Numbered from the stretch's first letter, positions 24,458-34,017 are shown. The stretch is DNA of 64,000 bases from Pseudacidovorax sp. RU35E (GCF_900156165.1 NZ_FTMY01000002.1:248001-312000), one strand, 5' to 3'. The notes: generated from the letters alone by a model not told the origin. Translations and numbers: made by a program.

Positions 24458-26281
24458 ATGTCCGCCGCTGCCGCCCAGCTTCCCGCCACCAGCCCCTTGC
24501 CCGGCACCGCCCTGGTGCCGGCCGGCCTGGCCAGCCGATTCGCAGCCCTGGACCGCAGTCAGCGCCTGAAGCTGGCGCTCGGCGCCGTGCTGCTGGCGGC
24601 CGTGGCCATCGCCGCCGTCGTGATGGGCCGCTCGTCCGACTGGCGGGTGCTGTTCTCCAACCTGAACGACAAGGACGGAGGCGCCATCGTCGCGCAGCTG
24701 GCGCAGATGAACGTGCCTTACAAGTACACCGAGGGCGGTGGCGCCATCATGGTGCCGGCCGAGAAGGTGCACGACGTGCGGCTGCGCCTGGCCTCCCAGG
24801 GCCTGCCCAAGGGCTCGGTCACCGGCTTCGAGCTGACCGACACCAACCGCTTCGGCATGACGCAGTTCCAGGAGAAGCTGAGCTTCCAGCGGGGCCTCGA
24901 GGGCGAGCTGACCCGCTCGATCCAGGCCCTGGCGGCCGTGCAGTCGGCCCGCGTGCACCTGGCGCTGCCCAACCAGAACGGCTTCTTCCGCGAGCAGCAG
25001 AAGCCCTCGGCCTCGGTGCTGCTGACGCTGCATCCCGGCCGTACGCTGGACCGCGCGCAGATCGCCGGCATCGTGCACCTGGTGGCCTCCAGCGTGCCCG
25101 AGCTGAGCCCGGCCGCCGTCAGCGTGGTGGACGACACCGGCAAGCTGCTGTCGAGCACGGGTGATGCCAATGCCAACGGCAGCGTCGACGCCCAGCAACT
25201 GGCCTACGTGCAGCAGCTCGAGCAGCTCTACACCCGCCGCATCCTGGACATGCTGGAGCCGGTGGTCGGCAAGCAGAACGTCAAGGCCCAGGTGACCGCC
25301 AACGTGGACTTCTCGCAGACCGAGGCCACGAGCGAGGAGCATCGGCCCAACCTGTCGCAGGACGCCAGCGCGGTGCGCAGCCAGCAGACCATCGAGACGG
25401 TGGGCGCGGCGCCGACGCAGCCCTCGGGCGTGCCCGGAGCAGCTTCCAACCAGCCGCAGCCGCCGGGTGCGCCGGCCGCGCCCATCAACGGCCAGGCTGC
25501 GCCGCTGGCGCCCAACGGTGCCCAGGCCCAGGCCCAGGCCCAGGCTCAGGCCGGCCAGCGCCCGCCCGGCAAGCGTGAGTCCATCACCAATTACGAGGTC
25601 GACAAGACCACCCGCACCGTGCGCGGCGCCGTGGGCACCGTCAAGCGCCTGTCGGCGGCCGTGGTCGTCAACTATCAGGGCGTGGCCGATGCGCAGGGCA
25701 AGGTGACGCCCACCGCGCTGCCCGCGGCCCAGCTGGAGCAGATGACGGCGCTGGTGCGCGAGTCCATCGGCTTCAGCAAGGAGCGTGGCGACTCGGTCAA
25801 CCTGATGAACGCCGCCTTCATGGCCGACGGCGCCGTGGCGCCCGAGCTGCCGCTGTGGAAGCGGCCCGAGCTGTACGACCTGGCCCGCAGCCTGGCCTGG
25901 CCGGCAGCCCTGGCGGTGCTCGGCCTGGCCGTGCTCTTCGGCCTCGTGCGCCCGGCGCTGAAGGCCCTGGCACCGCCCAAGCCCGAGGCGGCCAAGGACA
26001 AGGAGCCCGAGGAGCCCTTGACGCTGGAAGGCGGTCCGGTTCCGGCCGCGCTGCCCGGCCCGGGCGGGGCCCTGAATGCCGTGATCGGCGACGACCCCGA
26101 GCGTCCGGCGCTCGATGCCCCGGGCGTCGAGGCGGGCCCCGAACCCATCGCATTGCCCCGCCCCGAGTTGTTGCTGGAGCAGGCCCAGCTCGAAGGCGCC
26201 CGCGTCATGGCGCGCCAGAACCCCGCGGCGGTCGCCAACATCGTTCGCGGCTGGATCAACCCCGAGACTGAGAAGGCCTGA
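24458..26281 (+). CDS. fliF: FliF, MS-ring protein
   Basis: The protein has 607 residues from the ATG at 24458 (MSAAAAQLPATSPLPG). An in-frame ATG at 24410 is also possible and would lie about two bases after the predicted transcript start. Two membrane segments (about residues 42-63 and 480-500) flank the ring-building motifs (SDWRVLFSNLNDKDGGAIVA; RVHLALPNQNGFFREQQKPS). The C-terminal tail that binds FliG ends MARQNPAAVANIVRGWINPE. A periplasmic linker includes a tandem GCCCAG hexamer run (25520-25549). FliF nucleates the basal body. Confidence 0.96.
   Translation: MSAAAAQLPATSPLPGTALVPAGLASRFAALDRSQRLKLALGAVLLAAVAIAAVVMGRSSDWRVLFSNLNDKDGGAIVAQLAQMNVPYKYTEGGGAIMVPAEKVHDVRLRLASQGLPKGSVTGFELTDTNRFGMTQFQEKLSFQRGLEGELTRSIQALAAVQSARVHLALPNQNGFFREQQKPSASVLLTLHPGRTLDRAQIAGIVHLVASSVPELSPAAVSVVDDTGKLLSSTGDANANGSVDAQQLAYVQQLEQLYTRRILDMLEPVVGKQNVKAQVTANVDFSQTEATSEEHRPNLSQDASAVRSQQTIETVGAAPTQPSGVPGAASNQPQPPGAPAAPINGQAAPLAPNGAQAQAQAQAQAGQRPPGKRESITNYEVDKTTRTVRGAVGTVKRLSAAVVVNYQGVADAQGKVTPTALPAAQLEQMTALVRESIGFSKERGDSVNLMNAAFMADGAVAPELPLWKRPELYDLARSLAWPAALAVLGLAVLFGLVRPALKALAPPKPEAAKDKEPEEPLTLEGGPVPAALPGPGGALNAVIGDDPERPALDAPGVEAGPEPIALPRPELLLEQAQLEGARVMARQNPAAVANIVRGWINPETEKA
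25520..25549 (+). repeat. Five in-frame GCCCAG-type hexamers inside fliF
   Basis: Four GCCCAG units and one GCTCAG encode (Ala-Gln)x5 in the FliF periplasmic linker, next to a Pro/Ala-rich stretch. Copy-number change would keep the reading frame. Confidence 0.8.
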
Positions 26282-26287
26282 GCCCCC

Positions 26288-27277
26288 ATGGACGAACAAG
26301 GACTCGAAGACGCCGCCGTGCTGCTCATGTCGCTGGGCGAGCAGGAGGCTGGCGAAGTGCTGCGCCACCTGTCGCCGCGCGAGGTGCAGAAGATCGGCGA
26401 GACCATCGCGCGCACGCATGTGGTGTCGCGCGATCGGCTCGGTGCCGTGGCCGAGCGCTTCATCGCCGCCACCTCGGGCCAGGGGCTGTATGCCGCCGAC
26501 ACGCACCAGTACGTGCGCACGGTGCTGCAGCATGCACTGGGCGAGGAGAAGGCCGGCATCCTGGCCGACCGCATCCTGCAGACCAGCGACCTGACCGGCA
26601 TCGAGAACCTCAAATGGATGGACGCCGTGGCCGTGGCCGAAGTGCTGCGCAACGAGCATCCGCAGATCGTGGCCGCCATCCTGGCCCACCTGGAGCCCGA
26701 CCAGGCCGCCGCCATCCTGGTGCAGTTTGACGAGAACATGCGCGGCGACGTGCTGCTGCGCGTGGCCAAGCTGGAAGGCATCCACCCCGCCGCGCTGGAA
26801 GACCTGAACGACGTCATGTTCCGCGTGCTGGCCGGCGGCGGCAAGGTGCGCAAGCCCTCGCCCGGAGGGACCAAGACGGCGGCGGGGATGATCAACCTGC
26901 TGGGTGCCGGCAACGACACCTCCGCCCTGGACGCGATCCGCATCCAGGACCCGGACCTGGCGCAGGAGATCGCCGATCTGATGTTCGTCTTCGACGACGT
27001 GCTCAAGCTCGACGACCGCTCGGTGCAGCTGCTGCTCAAGGAAGTGGCCACCGAGACGCTCATCGTCGCGCTCAAGGGCGCGGCCGATCCGCTGCGCGAG
27101 AAGTTCCTCAAGAACATGTCCTCGCGCGCGGCCGAAGCCTTGCGCGAGGACCTGGAAGCCCGCGGCCCGATGCGCGTGTCCGAGGTGGAGGCGCAGCAGA
27201 AGGAAATCCTCAAGACACTGCGTCGCCTGGCCGAGGAAGGCCAGGTGGTGCTGGGCGGCGGCGCGGGCATGGTGTGA
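26288..27277 (+). CDS. fliG: FliG, rotor/switch protein
   Basis: The 329-residue protein has the three FliG parts. The N-terminal FliF-binding domain includes LLMSLGEQEAGEVLRHLSPR. The middle domain has the EHPQ motif (NEHPQIVAAILAHLEPDQAA). The C-terminal torque helix has the charged residues that face MotA (DDVLKLDDRSVQLLLKEVAT). It transmits torque from the stator to the rotor. It begins 6 bases after fliF, in a tightly packed fliF-fliK run. Confidence 0.98.
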   Translation: MDEQGLEDAAVLLMSLGEQEAGEVLRHLSPREVQKIGETIARTHVVSRDRLGAVAERFIAATSGQGLYAADTHQYVRTVLQHALGEEKAGILADRILQTSDLTGIENLKWMDAVAVAEVLRNEHPQIVAAILAHLEPDQAAAILVQFDENMRGDVLLRVAKLEGIHPAALEDLNDVMFRVLAGGGKVRKPSPGGTKTAAGMINLLGAGNDTSALDAIRIQDPDLAQEIADLMFVFDDVLKLDDRSVQLLLKEVATETLIVALKGAADPLREKFLKNMSSRAAEALREDLEARGPMRVSEVEAQQKEILKTLRRLAEEGQVVLGGGAGMV

Positions 27278-27293
27278 AGCCGGCAGTCCCGTC

Positions 27294-28115
27294 ATGTCCC
27301 TGGCCTTCCTTCCAGCGATGAGCCGTTCCCGACTGATCAGCGCCGAGCGCCTGGCCGTGCTGGCCGGCGGCTCGGCTGCGCCCTGGGCCTTCGAGCGCAT
27401 GGATGCGCCGCCGCCTGTGATCGCCCAGGAGGAGGGCCCGCCGCCCGAGCCCCCCATCGACATCGAGGCCCTGCTGGCCGAGGCGCGCGCCCAGGCCTAT
27501 GCCGAAGGCCACGCGGCCGGCGCTGCCGAAGCCCGCGAACAGGCCGACGAGGCCATGCGCACCCTGACCGAGGGTCAGCTGCACGAGCAGGCCGAGCACT
27601 TCGCAGCCATGCTCGATGCCGCCCGCGAGGGGCTGGATGCAGCCCAGCAGGACATCGCCCGAGGCACGCTGGACATCGCCTGCGCACTGGCCCGCCAGGT
27701 GCTGCGCCAGGAACTGGCCACCCGGCCCGAACTGCTGGAGCCCGTGGTACGCGAGGCCATCGACCTGCTGGTGGCCGACGGCCGCAGCGTGCGCGTGGTG
27801 CTGTCGCACGACGACCATGCATGGCTGGCGGGTGCGCTGGAGCAGGAATTCGCCAGCCGCGGCCTGACCGTGGTGGCCGAGGGTGCCATGCTGCCGGGCG
27901 ATTGCCGCCTGGAATCGGCCGGTGCGGTCGTCGACGGCGGCATCGCCCCACGCTGGGCCCGCGCCGTGGCCAGCCTGGGGCTGACCGTGCCGTGGCAGCC
28001 CGAGGCGGACGAGGTGGGCACTGCGGACGAGGTGGGCAATGCGCCCAGCGCAGTCGCACCGGCCGACGCGCCGCCGACGCCCGACCAACAGGAGCCGGAC
28101 GGTGATGCCCCCTGA
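27294..28115 (+). CDS. fliH: FliH, regulator of the FliI export ATPase
   Basis: The 273-residue protein has a Pro-rich N-terminus and a central coiled coil with Ala/Gly/Glu spacing ([20 protein letters not shown]), typical of FliH GxxxG regions. The C-terminal E2-like domain includes [20 protein letters not shown] and [20 protein letters not shown]. It tethers FliI to the C-ring. The start could also be the Met eight codons in. The last 11 bases overlap fliI. The 40-residue tail is Asp/Pro-rich and not conserved. Confidence 0.9.
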   Translation: MSLAFLPAMSRSRLISAERLAVLAGGSAAPWAFERMDAPPPVIAQEEGPPPEPPIDIEALLAEARAQAYAEGHAAGAAEAREQADEAMRTLTEGQLHEQAEHFAAMLDAAREGLDAAQQDIARGTLDIACALARQVLRQELATRPELLEPVVREAIDLLVADGRSVRVVLSHDDHAWLAGALEQEFASRGLTVVAEGAMLPGDCRLESAGAVVDGGIAPRWARAVASLGLTVPWQPEADEVGTADEVGNAPSAVAPADAPPTPDQQEPDGDAP

Positions 28116-29511
28116 GCGCGCCATCTGGCAACGTTTCATGGACGACGCGCGCCGCCGCGTGGAGCAGGCGCCCGGGCTGGAGGTGCGGGGCACGCTCACG
28201 CGCGTGGCCGGCCTCGTGCTCGAGGCGCGCGGTGTGCGCGAACCCATCGGCGCCCAGTGCCAGGTGGTCATGCCCGGCAGTGCGCCGGTGCTGGCCGAGG
28301 TGGTGGGCTTCTCGGGCGAGCTCGCCTACCTGATGCCCGCCGGCGACGTGCATGGCCTGTCGGCCGGTGCCAGCGTGGTGCCGGCCGCCCCGTACGTGCC
28401 GGTGCCGCGCCTGGGCGAACCCGAGCGCGACGTGCGGGCCCGCAGCGGCATGCTGCGCCTGCCGCAGGGCAGCGGGCTGCTGGGCCGGGTGGTCGATCCG
28501 CAAGGGATTCCGCTCGATGGCCAGGGCCCGTTGCAGGACGTGTCGGCCGAGCCGATGGACCGCCGCCCCATCAACGCCATGGACCGCGATCCGGTCCGCC
28601 TGCCGCTCGATACCGGCGTGCGGGCCATCAACGCATTGCTCACCGTCGGCCGCGGCCAGCGCATCGGGCTGTTCGCCGGCTCTGGCGTGGGCAAGAGCGT
28701 GCTGCTGGGCATGATGGCGCGCTACACCGCGGCCGACGTGATCGTCGTCGGGCTCATCGGCGAGCGCGGCCGCGAGGTCAAGGAATTCATCGAGGACATC
28801 CTGGGCGAGGAAGGCCGGGCCCGTTCGGTGGTGGTGGCCGCCCCGGCGGATGCGCCGCCGCTGCTGCGCATGCAGGGCGCCGCCTATGCCACGGCGGTGG
28901 CCGAACATTTCCGCGACCGGGGCCAGCATGTGCTGCTGCTCATGGATTCGCTCACCCGCTATGCCATGGCCCAGCGCGAGATCGCCCTGGCCATCGGCGA
29001 GCCGCCGGCGACCAAGGGCTATCCGCCCTCGTGCTTCGCGCGCCTGCCGCAGCTGGTGGAGCGCAGCGGCAACGGCCTCAACGGCGTGGGCTCGATCACC
29101 GCCTTCTACACCGTGCTGTCCGAAGGCGACGACCAGCAGGACCCGATCGCCGACGCCGCCCGCGCCATCCTGGACGGCCACATCGTGCTCTCGCGCGCCC
29201 TGGCCGAAGAGGCGCATTACCCGGCCATCGACATCGAGCAGTCGGCCTCGCGGGTGATGCACAACGTCGCCACGCCGGAGCACCTGGAAGCCGCGCGCCG
29301 CTTCCGCACGCTCTACGGCCGCTTTCGGGGCAGCCGTGACCTGGTGCGCGTGGGCGCCTACGCGGCCGGCAGCGATGCGGTGCTGGACGAGGCGATCCGC
29401 CTGCAGCCGGTGATGACCGCCTTCCTGCAGCAGAACATGCGTGAGGGCGCACCCATGGACGAAAGCGTGGCCGGCCTGCAGTACATCGCCGACGCGGTAC
29501 AGGCGGCCTGA
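28105..29511 (+). CDS. fliI: FliI, flagellar export ATPase
   Basis: The protein has 468 residues from the ATG at 28105 (GGAG at 28091-28094). It is an F1-beta-like ATPase with Walker A GSGVGKSV (about residue 192), Walker [12 protein letters not shown], the family signature [15 protein letters not shown], and [14 protein letters not shown] near the C-terminus. FliI unfolds and releases substrates from chaperones at the export gate. It overlaps fliH and is followed by fliJ after 40 bases. Confidence 0.98.
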   Translation: MPPERAIWQRFMDDARRRVEQAPGLEVRGTLTRVAGLVLEARGVREPIGAQCQVVMPGSAPVLAEVVGFSGELAYLMPAGDVHGLSAGASVVPAAPYVPVPRLGEPERDVRARSGMLRLPQGSGLLGRVVDPQGIPLDGQGPLQDVSAEPMDRRPINAMDRDPVRLPLDTGVRAINALLTVGRGQRIGLFAGSGVGKSVLLGMMARYTAADVIVVGLIGERGREVKEFIEDILGEEGRARSVVVAAPADAPPLLRMQGAAYATAVAEHFRDRGQHVLLLMDSLTRYAMAQREIALAIGEPPATKGYPPSCFARLPQLVERSGNGLNGVGSITAFYTVLSEGDDQQDPIADAARAILDGHIVLSRALAEEAHYPAIDIEQSASRVMHNVATPEHLEAARRFRTLYGRFRGSRDLVRVGAYAAGSDAVLDEAIRLQPVMTAFLQQNMREGAPMDESVAGLQYIADAVQAA

Positions 29512-29551
29512 GCGCGCCGGCGAAACCAGAACACCATTGAAGGAGGAACCG

Positions 29552-30019
29552 ATGTCCGCACCCAAGATCGACGCGCTGGCCATGGCCGAGCAGATGGCCC
29601 GGGCACGGCGCGACGCCGTCGCCCAGCAACTCGCCGTCGCCCGCCAGGGCTGGGTGTCGGCGCAGTTGCAGCGCGACCAGCTCGAAGGCTATGCGCAGGA
29701 GACCACCGCCCGCTGGGGCGCCTCCGAGGCGCGGCATGCGCCGGAGATCATGCGGCATCACTACCAGTTCATGGACCGGCTCCATCACACCATCCAGATG
29801 CAGGCGGGCATCCTGGAGCAGCATGCGCAGACGGTGTCGCGCATCGCCGGCCGGCTGCAGGAGGCCGAGCAGAAGCTCGAAGCCCTGCGCCAGGTGATCG
29901 CCAGCCGCGACGCCAAGGCCCGCCAGGCTGAACAGCGCCGCGAGCAGAAGGCCGCGGACGAACTGGCCGCCCAGGTGCATCGCCGCCAGCAGGGTCGCGC
30001 GGCGTGGGAGGGCCGGTGA
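29552..30019 (+). CDS. fliJ: FliJ, export-apparatus coiled-coil stalk protein
   Basis: The protein has 155 residues from an ATG with AGGAGG six bases upstream. It is a nearly continuous antiparallel coiled coil rich in Gln, Glu, Arg and Ala (ARRDAVAQQLAVARQGWVSA; QRREQKAADELAAQVHRRQQ). FliJ sits in the FliI hexamer like the gamma subunit of F1 and opens the FlhA gate. Its stop overlaps the fliK GTG start (GTGA). Confidence 0.92.
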   Translation: MSAPKIDALAMAEQMARARRDAVAQQLAVARQGWVSAQLQRDQLEGYAQETTARWGASEARHAPEIMRHHYQFMDRLHHTIQMQAGILEQHAQTVSRIAGRLQEAEQKLEALRQVIASRDAKARQAEQRREQKAADELAAQVHRRQQGRAAWEGR

Positions 30020-31656
30020 CCGCCGTCGCCGCTGCGGGGCCGCTGGGCTTGCTGCCCGCGGGCGTTGGCGCCGCGGCGGACGGGGCCGCCACGTCGGCGG
30101 CCAGCGGTTCCGCACCGGCGTTCGCTTCGGTGTTGCGCGAGGCGGAGGCCGCCCCGGCCGGTCATGAGGCATCGGGACGGGCCGATCCGCACCCGGACGC
30201 GCCGCCCAAGGCCGAGTTGCCCGAGCAGGCGGCCGTGCCGGCGCCCGTTGCGGACTCGCGCCGCGATGCGACGAGCCAGGCCGGGAGCGCGGGCGCGAAG
30301 GATGGCGCCGGCAAGCCGCCCAAGTCGCCTGCCAGCGCGAGCGATGCGGCCCAGGCGGAGGCGCCAGCCGAGGGCGCATCGGACGCGGCGCGCGCCGAAC
30401 GGGAAAGCCGTGGCAAGGCGGCCGTGGATGTGCCGCAACCGGCCGACACCAATGACGCCACGCCACCCGATCTGGCCCTGATGCTGTCGCAACTCATGCA
30501 GAAGGCCGAGGGCTCCGGCACCACGCCTGCCGAGGCCGGGGGCGCGGGCGCCCCGGGTATCGAGGCTGTGGGCGCGCGCAGGCCAGCCGCGCCGGGCACC
30601 GAGGTGCGAGGGCGTTCCGGGGCGGTCGTCGCGGCCGCCTCTGATGCGCCAGCGGCGACGGTGCCGGTTGCCGATCCGGTCCTCGCCAACCTGGATGCCC
30701 GACCCGCGGTCGCGCCCGCTGTGGCGCCCGCGCTGCCCGGCGGGCGGCCGGCCACGCTGCCGGTCGTGCAGACGCCGGCGGAAGCGGCAAACGCCTCTGG
30801 CACGGCGACATGGCAGACCCGCATGCTGGGCCAGGCCTTGGGCGATCACCGGCCGGTGCCGGAGGTGGTGCGCGCGCCGCATCCCGCCGCCACGCCCACC
30901 CCGGCGCCGACGACGCCGTCGCTGGCCGCACAGGAAGCGCAGGCGCCGTCCCAGGCAGCGGCCCTGCATGCCCCGACCCAGGTCGTCCATCCGGCAGCCG
31001 ACGCTGCAACCGCCCAGCCCGTGCCCACCGCCGCTACGCTGTCGCCCGACTTCGCGTCGGCCTGGCAGCGCGTCGAGCAGCCCGATGACGACGGGCCGTC
31101 TGCCGGTTCCGGCGCGGCGATTCCAGGCGGCTGGCAGGCGCCGGGTGCTCCCGATCTGGGCGCGACGCTGCCCGTGCTGTCGCCGTCGGCGATGGCAGAG
31201 GCAGGCTCGGCCTTCCGGGACGCCTCCGAAGCGCTGCTCGACCAGGTCAGCTGGTGGGCGGCCCAGCAGACGCAGGGCGCCCAGCTCACGGTCGCCGGCC
31301 CGGGTGATGCGCCGGTCTCCGTGCAACTGCGGCTGCAGGGCCAGGAGGCGCAGGTGCTCTTCCAGAGCGACGACCGGCAGGCGCGTCAGCTGATCCACCA
31401 GTCACTGCCGCAGCTCGAACAGATGTTGGCGGGGCAGGGCCTGAGCCTGGGCTCGGCCAGCGTGGGCACAGGGCCGGGGCAGGGCGGCGGACAAGGTCTG
31501 GGCGCGCAGGCCCAGGCGCAAGGGCAGGGGCAAGGCTCATCCGGCCAGGGCGCCGAACGCGGTGACGCGAGGGCCGCAGCGCCGCCCGCCACCCGTGTTG
31601 CGGCGGCTGGGCGACCGGGTGCGTCGGGGCGCGGCGCGCTGGACCTGTTCGTGTAA
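30016..31656 (+). CDS. fliK: FliK, hook-length control protein
   Basis: The protein has 546 residues from a GTG start (GGGAGG upstream) that overlaps fliJ. The long Ala/Pro-rich, probably disordered body (residues 1-380) acts as the ruler in this family. The C-terminal switch domain (about 390-475) has SVQLRLQGQEAQVLFQSDDR and QLIHQSLPQLEQMLAGQGLS, which contacts FlhB. The tail (about 480-530) is a Gly/Gln/Ala low-complexity segment, common in FliK. It ends the fliF-fliK run; fliL begins 113 bases later. Confidence 0.92.
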   Translation: MTAVAAAGPLGLLPAGVGAAADGAATSAASGSAPAFASVLREAEAAPAGHEASGRADPHPDAPPKAELPEQAAVPAPVADSRRDATSQAGSAGAKDGAGKPPKSPASASDAAQAEAPAEGASDAARAERESRGKAAVDVPQPADTNDATPPDLALMLSQLMQKAEGSGTTPAEAGGAGAPGIEAVGARRPAAPGTEVRGRSGAVVAAASDAPAATVPVADPVLANLDARPAVAPAVAPALPGGRPATLPVVQTPAEAANASGTATWQTRMLGQALGDHRPVPEVVRAPHPAATPTPAPTTPSLAAQEAQAPSQAAALHAPTQVVHPAADAATAQPVPTAATLSPDFASAWQRVEQPDDDGPSAGSGAAIPGGWQAPGAPDLGATLPVLSPSAMAEAGSAFRDASEALLDQVSWWAAQQTQGAQLTVAGPGDAPVSVQLRLQGQEAQVLFQSDDRQARQLIHQSLPQLEQMLAGQGLSLGSASVGTGPGQGGGQGLGAQAQAQGQGQGSSGQGAERGDARAAAPPATRVAAAGRPGASGRGALDLFV

Positions 31657-31689
31657 TCCTGGAAGAAGCCGGTTTTCCTGCCTTTGTTC

Positions 31690-31731
31690 GACGGCTCGGG
31701 CCGGGCGGCTGCGCCGAATAATTCCCCCAAG
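31690..31731 (+). promoter_or_regulatory. Possible (weak) FlhD4C2 box before fliL
   Basis: The right half AATAATTC-CC-CCAAG (31717-31731), read on the minus strand as CTTGG-GG-GAATTATT, resembles the halves at fliE and flgB. The left half GACGG-CT-CGGGCCGG (31690-31704) matches only in its first five bases. The spacer is again 12 bases. No good -10 follows at the expected distance, so this is tentative. Confidence 0.35.
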
Positions 31732-31769
31732 GTCCGGTACCGGGCCTTTCAACCCGAGGGGAATGATCC

Positions 31770-32357
31770 GTGTCCGCCACTGCCGCAGCCGAAGGGGCCG
31801 CCAAGCCCAAGAGCAACCTCATCAAGATCATCGTGATCGTCGTGGCCGTGCTCGTGCTCGTGGGCGGCGCCGCGGGCGGGACGTGGTTCTTCATGAAGGG
31901 CGGCAGCCACGCCAAGGCCAAGGAAAGCCATTCCGAGGCTTCGGCGGGCGACGAAGAGGACGACGAAGCGCCCTCGTCGGCCAAGAAGCCCGCGCCGATC
32001 TACATGGCGCTGGAGAACATGGTGGTCAACCTGGCCGATCCCGGCGGTGACCGCTTCGCCCAGATCGGCGTCACGCTGGAGCTGGGCGACGACAAGGTGG
32101 GCGATCAGATCAAGCAGCGGCTTCCGGCGGTGCGCAGCAGCATCCTGATGCTGGTGTCGCAGCGCACGGCCGAAGAGCTGCTCAAGCGTGATGGCAAGGA
32201 AAAGCTGGCCCAGGACATCGTGGTCGAGGTCTCTCGTGTGGTCGGCCTGCGCGCGCCGCGTCCGGTCCGCGCCGAAGAAGGCGACAAGCGCCCGCTGATG
32301 CCGCGCTACAGCGGGCCCATCCGTGCCGTGCTGTTCGCCGCTTTCATCGTTCAATGA
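31770..32357 (+). CDS. fliL: FliL, stator-associated basal-body protein
   Basis: The protein has 195 residues from a GTG start with GAGGGGA upstream. It has a short cytoplasmic head, one membrane helix (about residues 19-41, LIKIIVIVVAVLVLVGGAAG), an acidic linker (EEDDEAPSS) and a periplasmic stomatin-like domain (IYMALENMVVNLADPGGDRF; VRSSILMLVSQRTAEELLKR). FliL rings the stator and stabilises it under load. It starts the fliL-fliR run. Confidence 0.94.
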   Translation: MSATAAAEGAAKPKSNLIKIIVIVVAVLVLVGGAAGGTWFFMKGGSHAKAKESHSEASAGDEEDDEAPSSAKKPAPIYMALENMVVNLADPGGDRFAQIGVTLELGDDKVGDQIKQRLPAVRSSILMLVSQRTAEELLKRDGKEKLAQDIVVEVSRVVGLRAPRPVRAEEGDKRPLMPRYSGPIRAVLFAAFIVQ

Positions 32358-32384
32358 CGACCGGCCGTGCCCGGAGGTGAAGCG

Positions 32385-33329
32385 ATGACCGAGGACACCC
32401 AGACCGACACCGTCGCGCAGGCCGCGACGGCGCCCGGCGTGCTGGAGCTGCTGCCCAGCGACCGGCGCGTGCGCCAGCCGCTGCCGATGCTGGACGTGGT
32501 CAATGAACGCTTCGTGCGTCACCTGGGCCAGGGCCTGTTCCAGCTGTCGCGCCGCAGCGCGCAGCTGAGCACCACGGGCGTGCAGGTGCGCCGTTGGGAA
32601 GAGGTCATGGCCGACTACACGGGCGAGATGGCCATGCCCGCGTGCTTCGGCGTCTATGGCCTGCAGCCGCTGCGCGGCAGTGCGCTGGTGGCCTGCGACA
32701 GCGGCTTCGTCTCGGCGCTGGTCGATGCGCTCTACGGCGGTGGCGGCACCGTCCACACGCCGATCGACCGCGACTTTTCGCCTACCGAGCAGCGGGTGAT
32801 CCAGCGCCTGATGGTGCTGCTGGGCCAGGAATACGCCCGCGCCTGGAAGGACGTCTATCCGCTGGTGCCGAGCTATGTCCGCCACGAGCGCCTGCCGCAA
32901 TTCACCGGCGTCGCGACGCCGCAGGACGCGCTGGTGGTGACAACGCTGTCCATCACGCTCGGAACCTACGAGGGCGAGCTGCGCCTGTGCCTGCCCTACG
33001 CCGCGCTCGAACCCATCCGCGATGTGCTCTACGGGCCGCAGCAGGCCACCGCCCTGGCGGAGGACCGCCGCTGGGTCGGCCAGCTGGCGCGCGAGATCCA
33101 GGCTGCCGAGGTCACGCTGGTGGCCGAGCTGGCCCAGGCCGAACTCAGCGTGGCCGACCTGCTCGCCATGAAGCCCGGCGATTTCATCCAGCTGGACCGC
33201 CAGCCGATGGTGCTCGCCACCATCGAAGGCGCCCCCGTCTTCGCCTGCCGCTACGGCACGCACAACGACCGCTATGCGCTGCGCATCGAGCAGCACCTCG
33301 GCAGCCAAGGAGCTTTCCATGAGCAATGA
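32385..33329 (+). CDS. fliM: FliM, C-ring switch protein
   Basis: The protein has 314 residues from an ATG with a strong ribosome site (GGAGGTGA). The middle domain (LPMLDVVNERFVRHLGQGLF; MPACFGVYGLQPLRGSALVA) and the C-terminal SpoA domain (ELSVADLLAMKPGDFIQLDR) are both clear. The N-terminal segment that binds CheY-P in other species (LSQ-EID-like) is not obvious; the first 20 residues are Thr/Ala-rich. It overlaps fliN by 11 bases. Confidence 0.96.
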   Translation: MTEDTQTDTVAQAATAPGVLELLPSDRRVRQPLPMLDVVNERFVRHLGQGLFQLSRRSAQLSTTGVQVRRWEEVMADYTGEMAMPACFGVYGLQPLRGSALVACDSGFVSALVDALYGGGGTVHTPIDRDFSPTEQRVIQRLMVLLGQEYARAWKDVYPLVPSYVRHERLPQFTGVATPQDALVVTTLSITLGTYEGELRLCLPYAALEPIRDVLYGPQQATALAEDRRWVGQLAREIQAAEVTLVAELAQAELSVADLLAMKPGDFIQLDRQPMVLATIEGAPVFACRYGTHNDRYALRIEQHLGSQGAFHEQ

Positions 33330-33687
33330 CACCTCTTCCTCTTCCGCCGCCTGGGCCGAGCCGCTGGAGCCGGGCGAGCCCGGCGCGGCCACGGCCGCCA
33401 CGCCCGATGCGGCAGCCATGGCGCAGGACATCCAGCGTGTGCTGGACATCCCGGTGCAGCTGTCGGTCGAGCTGGGCCGCAAGAAGGTGCCGATCAAGCA
33501 GGTGCTGCAGATGGGGCAGGGCACCATCGTCGAGCTGGACACGCTGGCCGGCGAGCCCATGGATGTGCTGGTCAACGGCTATCTGGTCGCGCAGGGTGAG
33601 GTGGTGGTGGTCAACAACCGCTTCGGCATCCGCCTGACCGATGTCGTGACCCCTTCCGAGCGGCTGCGGCGCGTGCACCGCGCCTGA
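33319..33687 (+). CDS. fliN: FliN, C-ring switch protein
   Basis: The protein has 122 residues from the ATG at 33319 (AAGGAG upstream), overlapping fliM. A variable Ser/Ala/Glu-rich head of about 45 residues precedes the SpoA domain (VLDIPVQLSVELGRKKVPIK; GQGTIVELDTLAGEPMDVLV; VVNNRFGIRLTDVV). FliN forms the base of the C-ring and docks FliH. Confidence 0.97.
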   Translation: MSNDTSSSSAAWAEPLEPGEPGAATAATPDAAAMAQDIQRVLDIPVQLSVELGRKKVPIKQVLQMGQGTIVELDTLAGEPMDVLVNGYLVAQGEVVVVNNRFGIRLTDVVTPSERLRRVHRA

Positions 33688-33723
33688 GCGCCTTGTGTTC
33701 GATTCGATCCGGATGCTTGCCGC

Positions 33724-34017
33724 GTGACGCAGAGCCTTCTCACCATCGTCCTGTTCATTGCGCTGATTGCGTCGCTGCCCTTCGTGCTGCGCCGCATCCG
33801 CGCCCGCCAGCTGCTCGCGCCGGGCGCGGCCGATGCCGCCTCGCGCGTGGTCTCTGCCGTGGCCGTCGGGCCGCAGCAGCGGGTGGTGACGGTGGAGGTG
33901 GGACCGGCCCACGCACGGACCTGGCTGGTGCTCGGTGTGACGGCGCAGGCCGTGAACTGTCTGCACACGCTGCCGGCCGCCGGTTCCGTCGCGGTGCAGG
34001 AGCCGGTCGATGCGTAA
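33724..34017 (+). CDS. fliO: FliO, export-gate assembly membrane protein
   Basis: The protein has 97 residues from a GTG start. It has a single N-terminal membrane helix ([20 protein letters not shown]) followed by a small cytoplasmic domain ([20 protein letters not shown]) like FliO/FliZ proteins. FliO helps FliP assemble. It overlaps fliP by eight bases. The family is weakly conserved, so the call leans on topology and the fliN-fliO-fliP order. Confidence 0.85.
   Translation: MTQSLLTIVLFIALIASLPFVLRRIRARQLLAPGAADAASRVVSAVAVGPQQRVVTVEVGPAHARTWLVLGVTAQAVNCLHTLPAAGSVAVQEPVDA

Noticed and set aside
25520-25549. Tandem hexamers as a CRISPR-like array
   Set aside because: The units are six bases with no spacers and lie inside the fliF coding frame.
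30016-31656. fliK as a non-coding low-complexity stretch
   Set aside because: The start overlaps fliJ, a ribosome site is present, and the conserved C-terminal FliK domain is clear.
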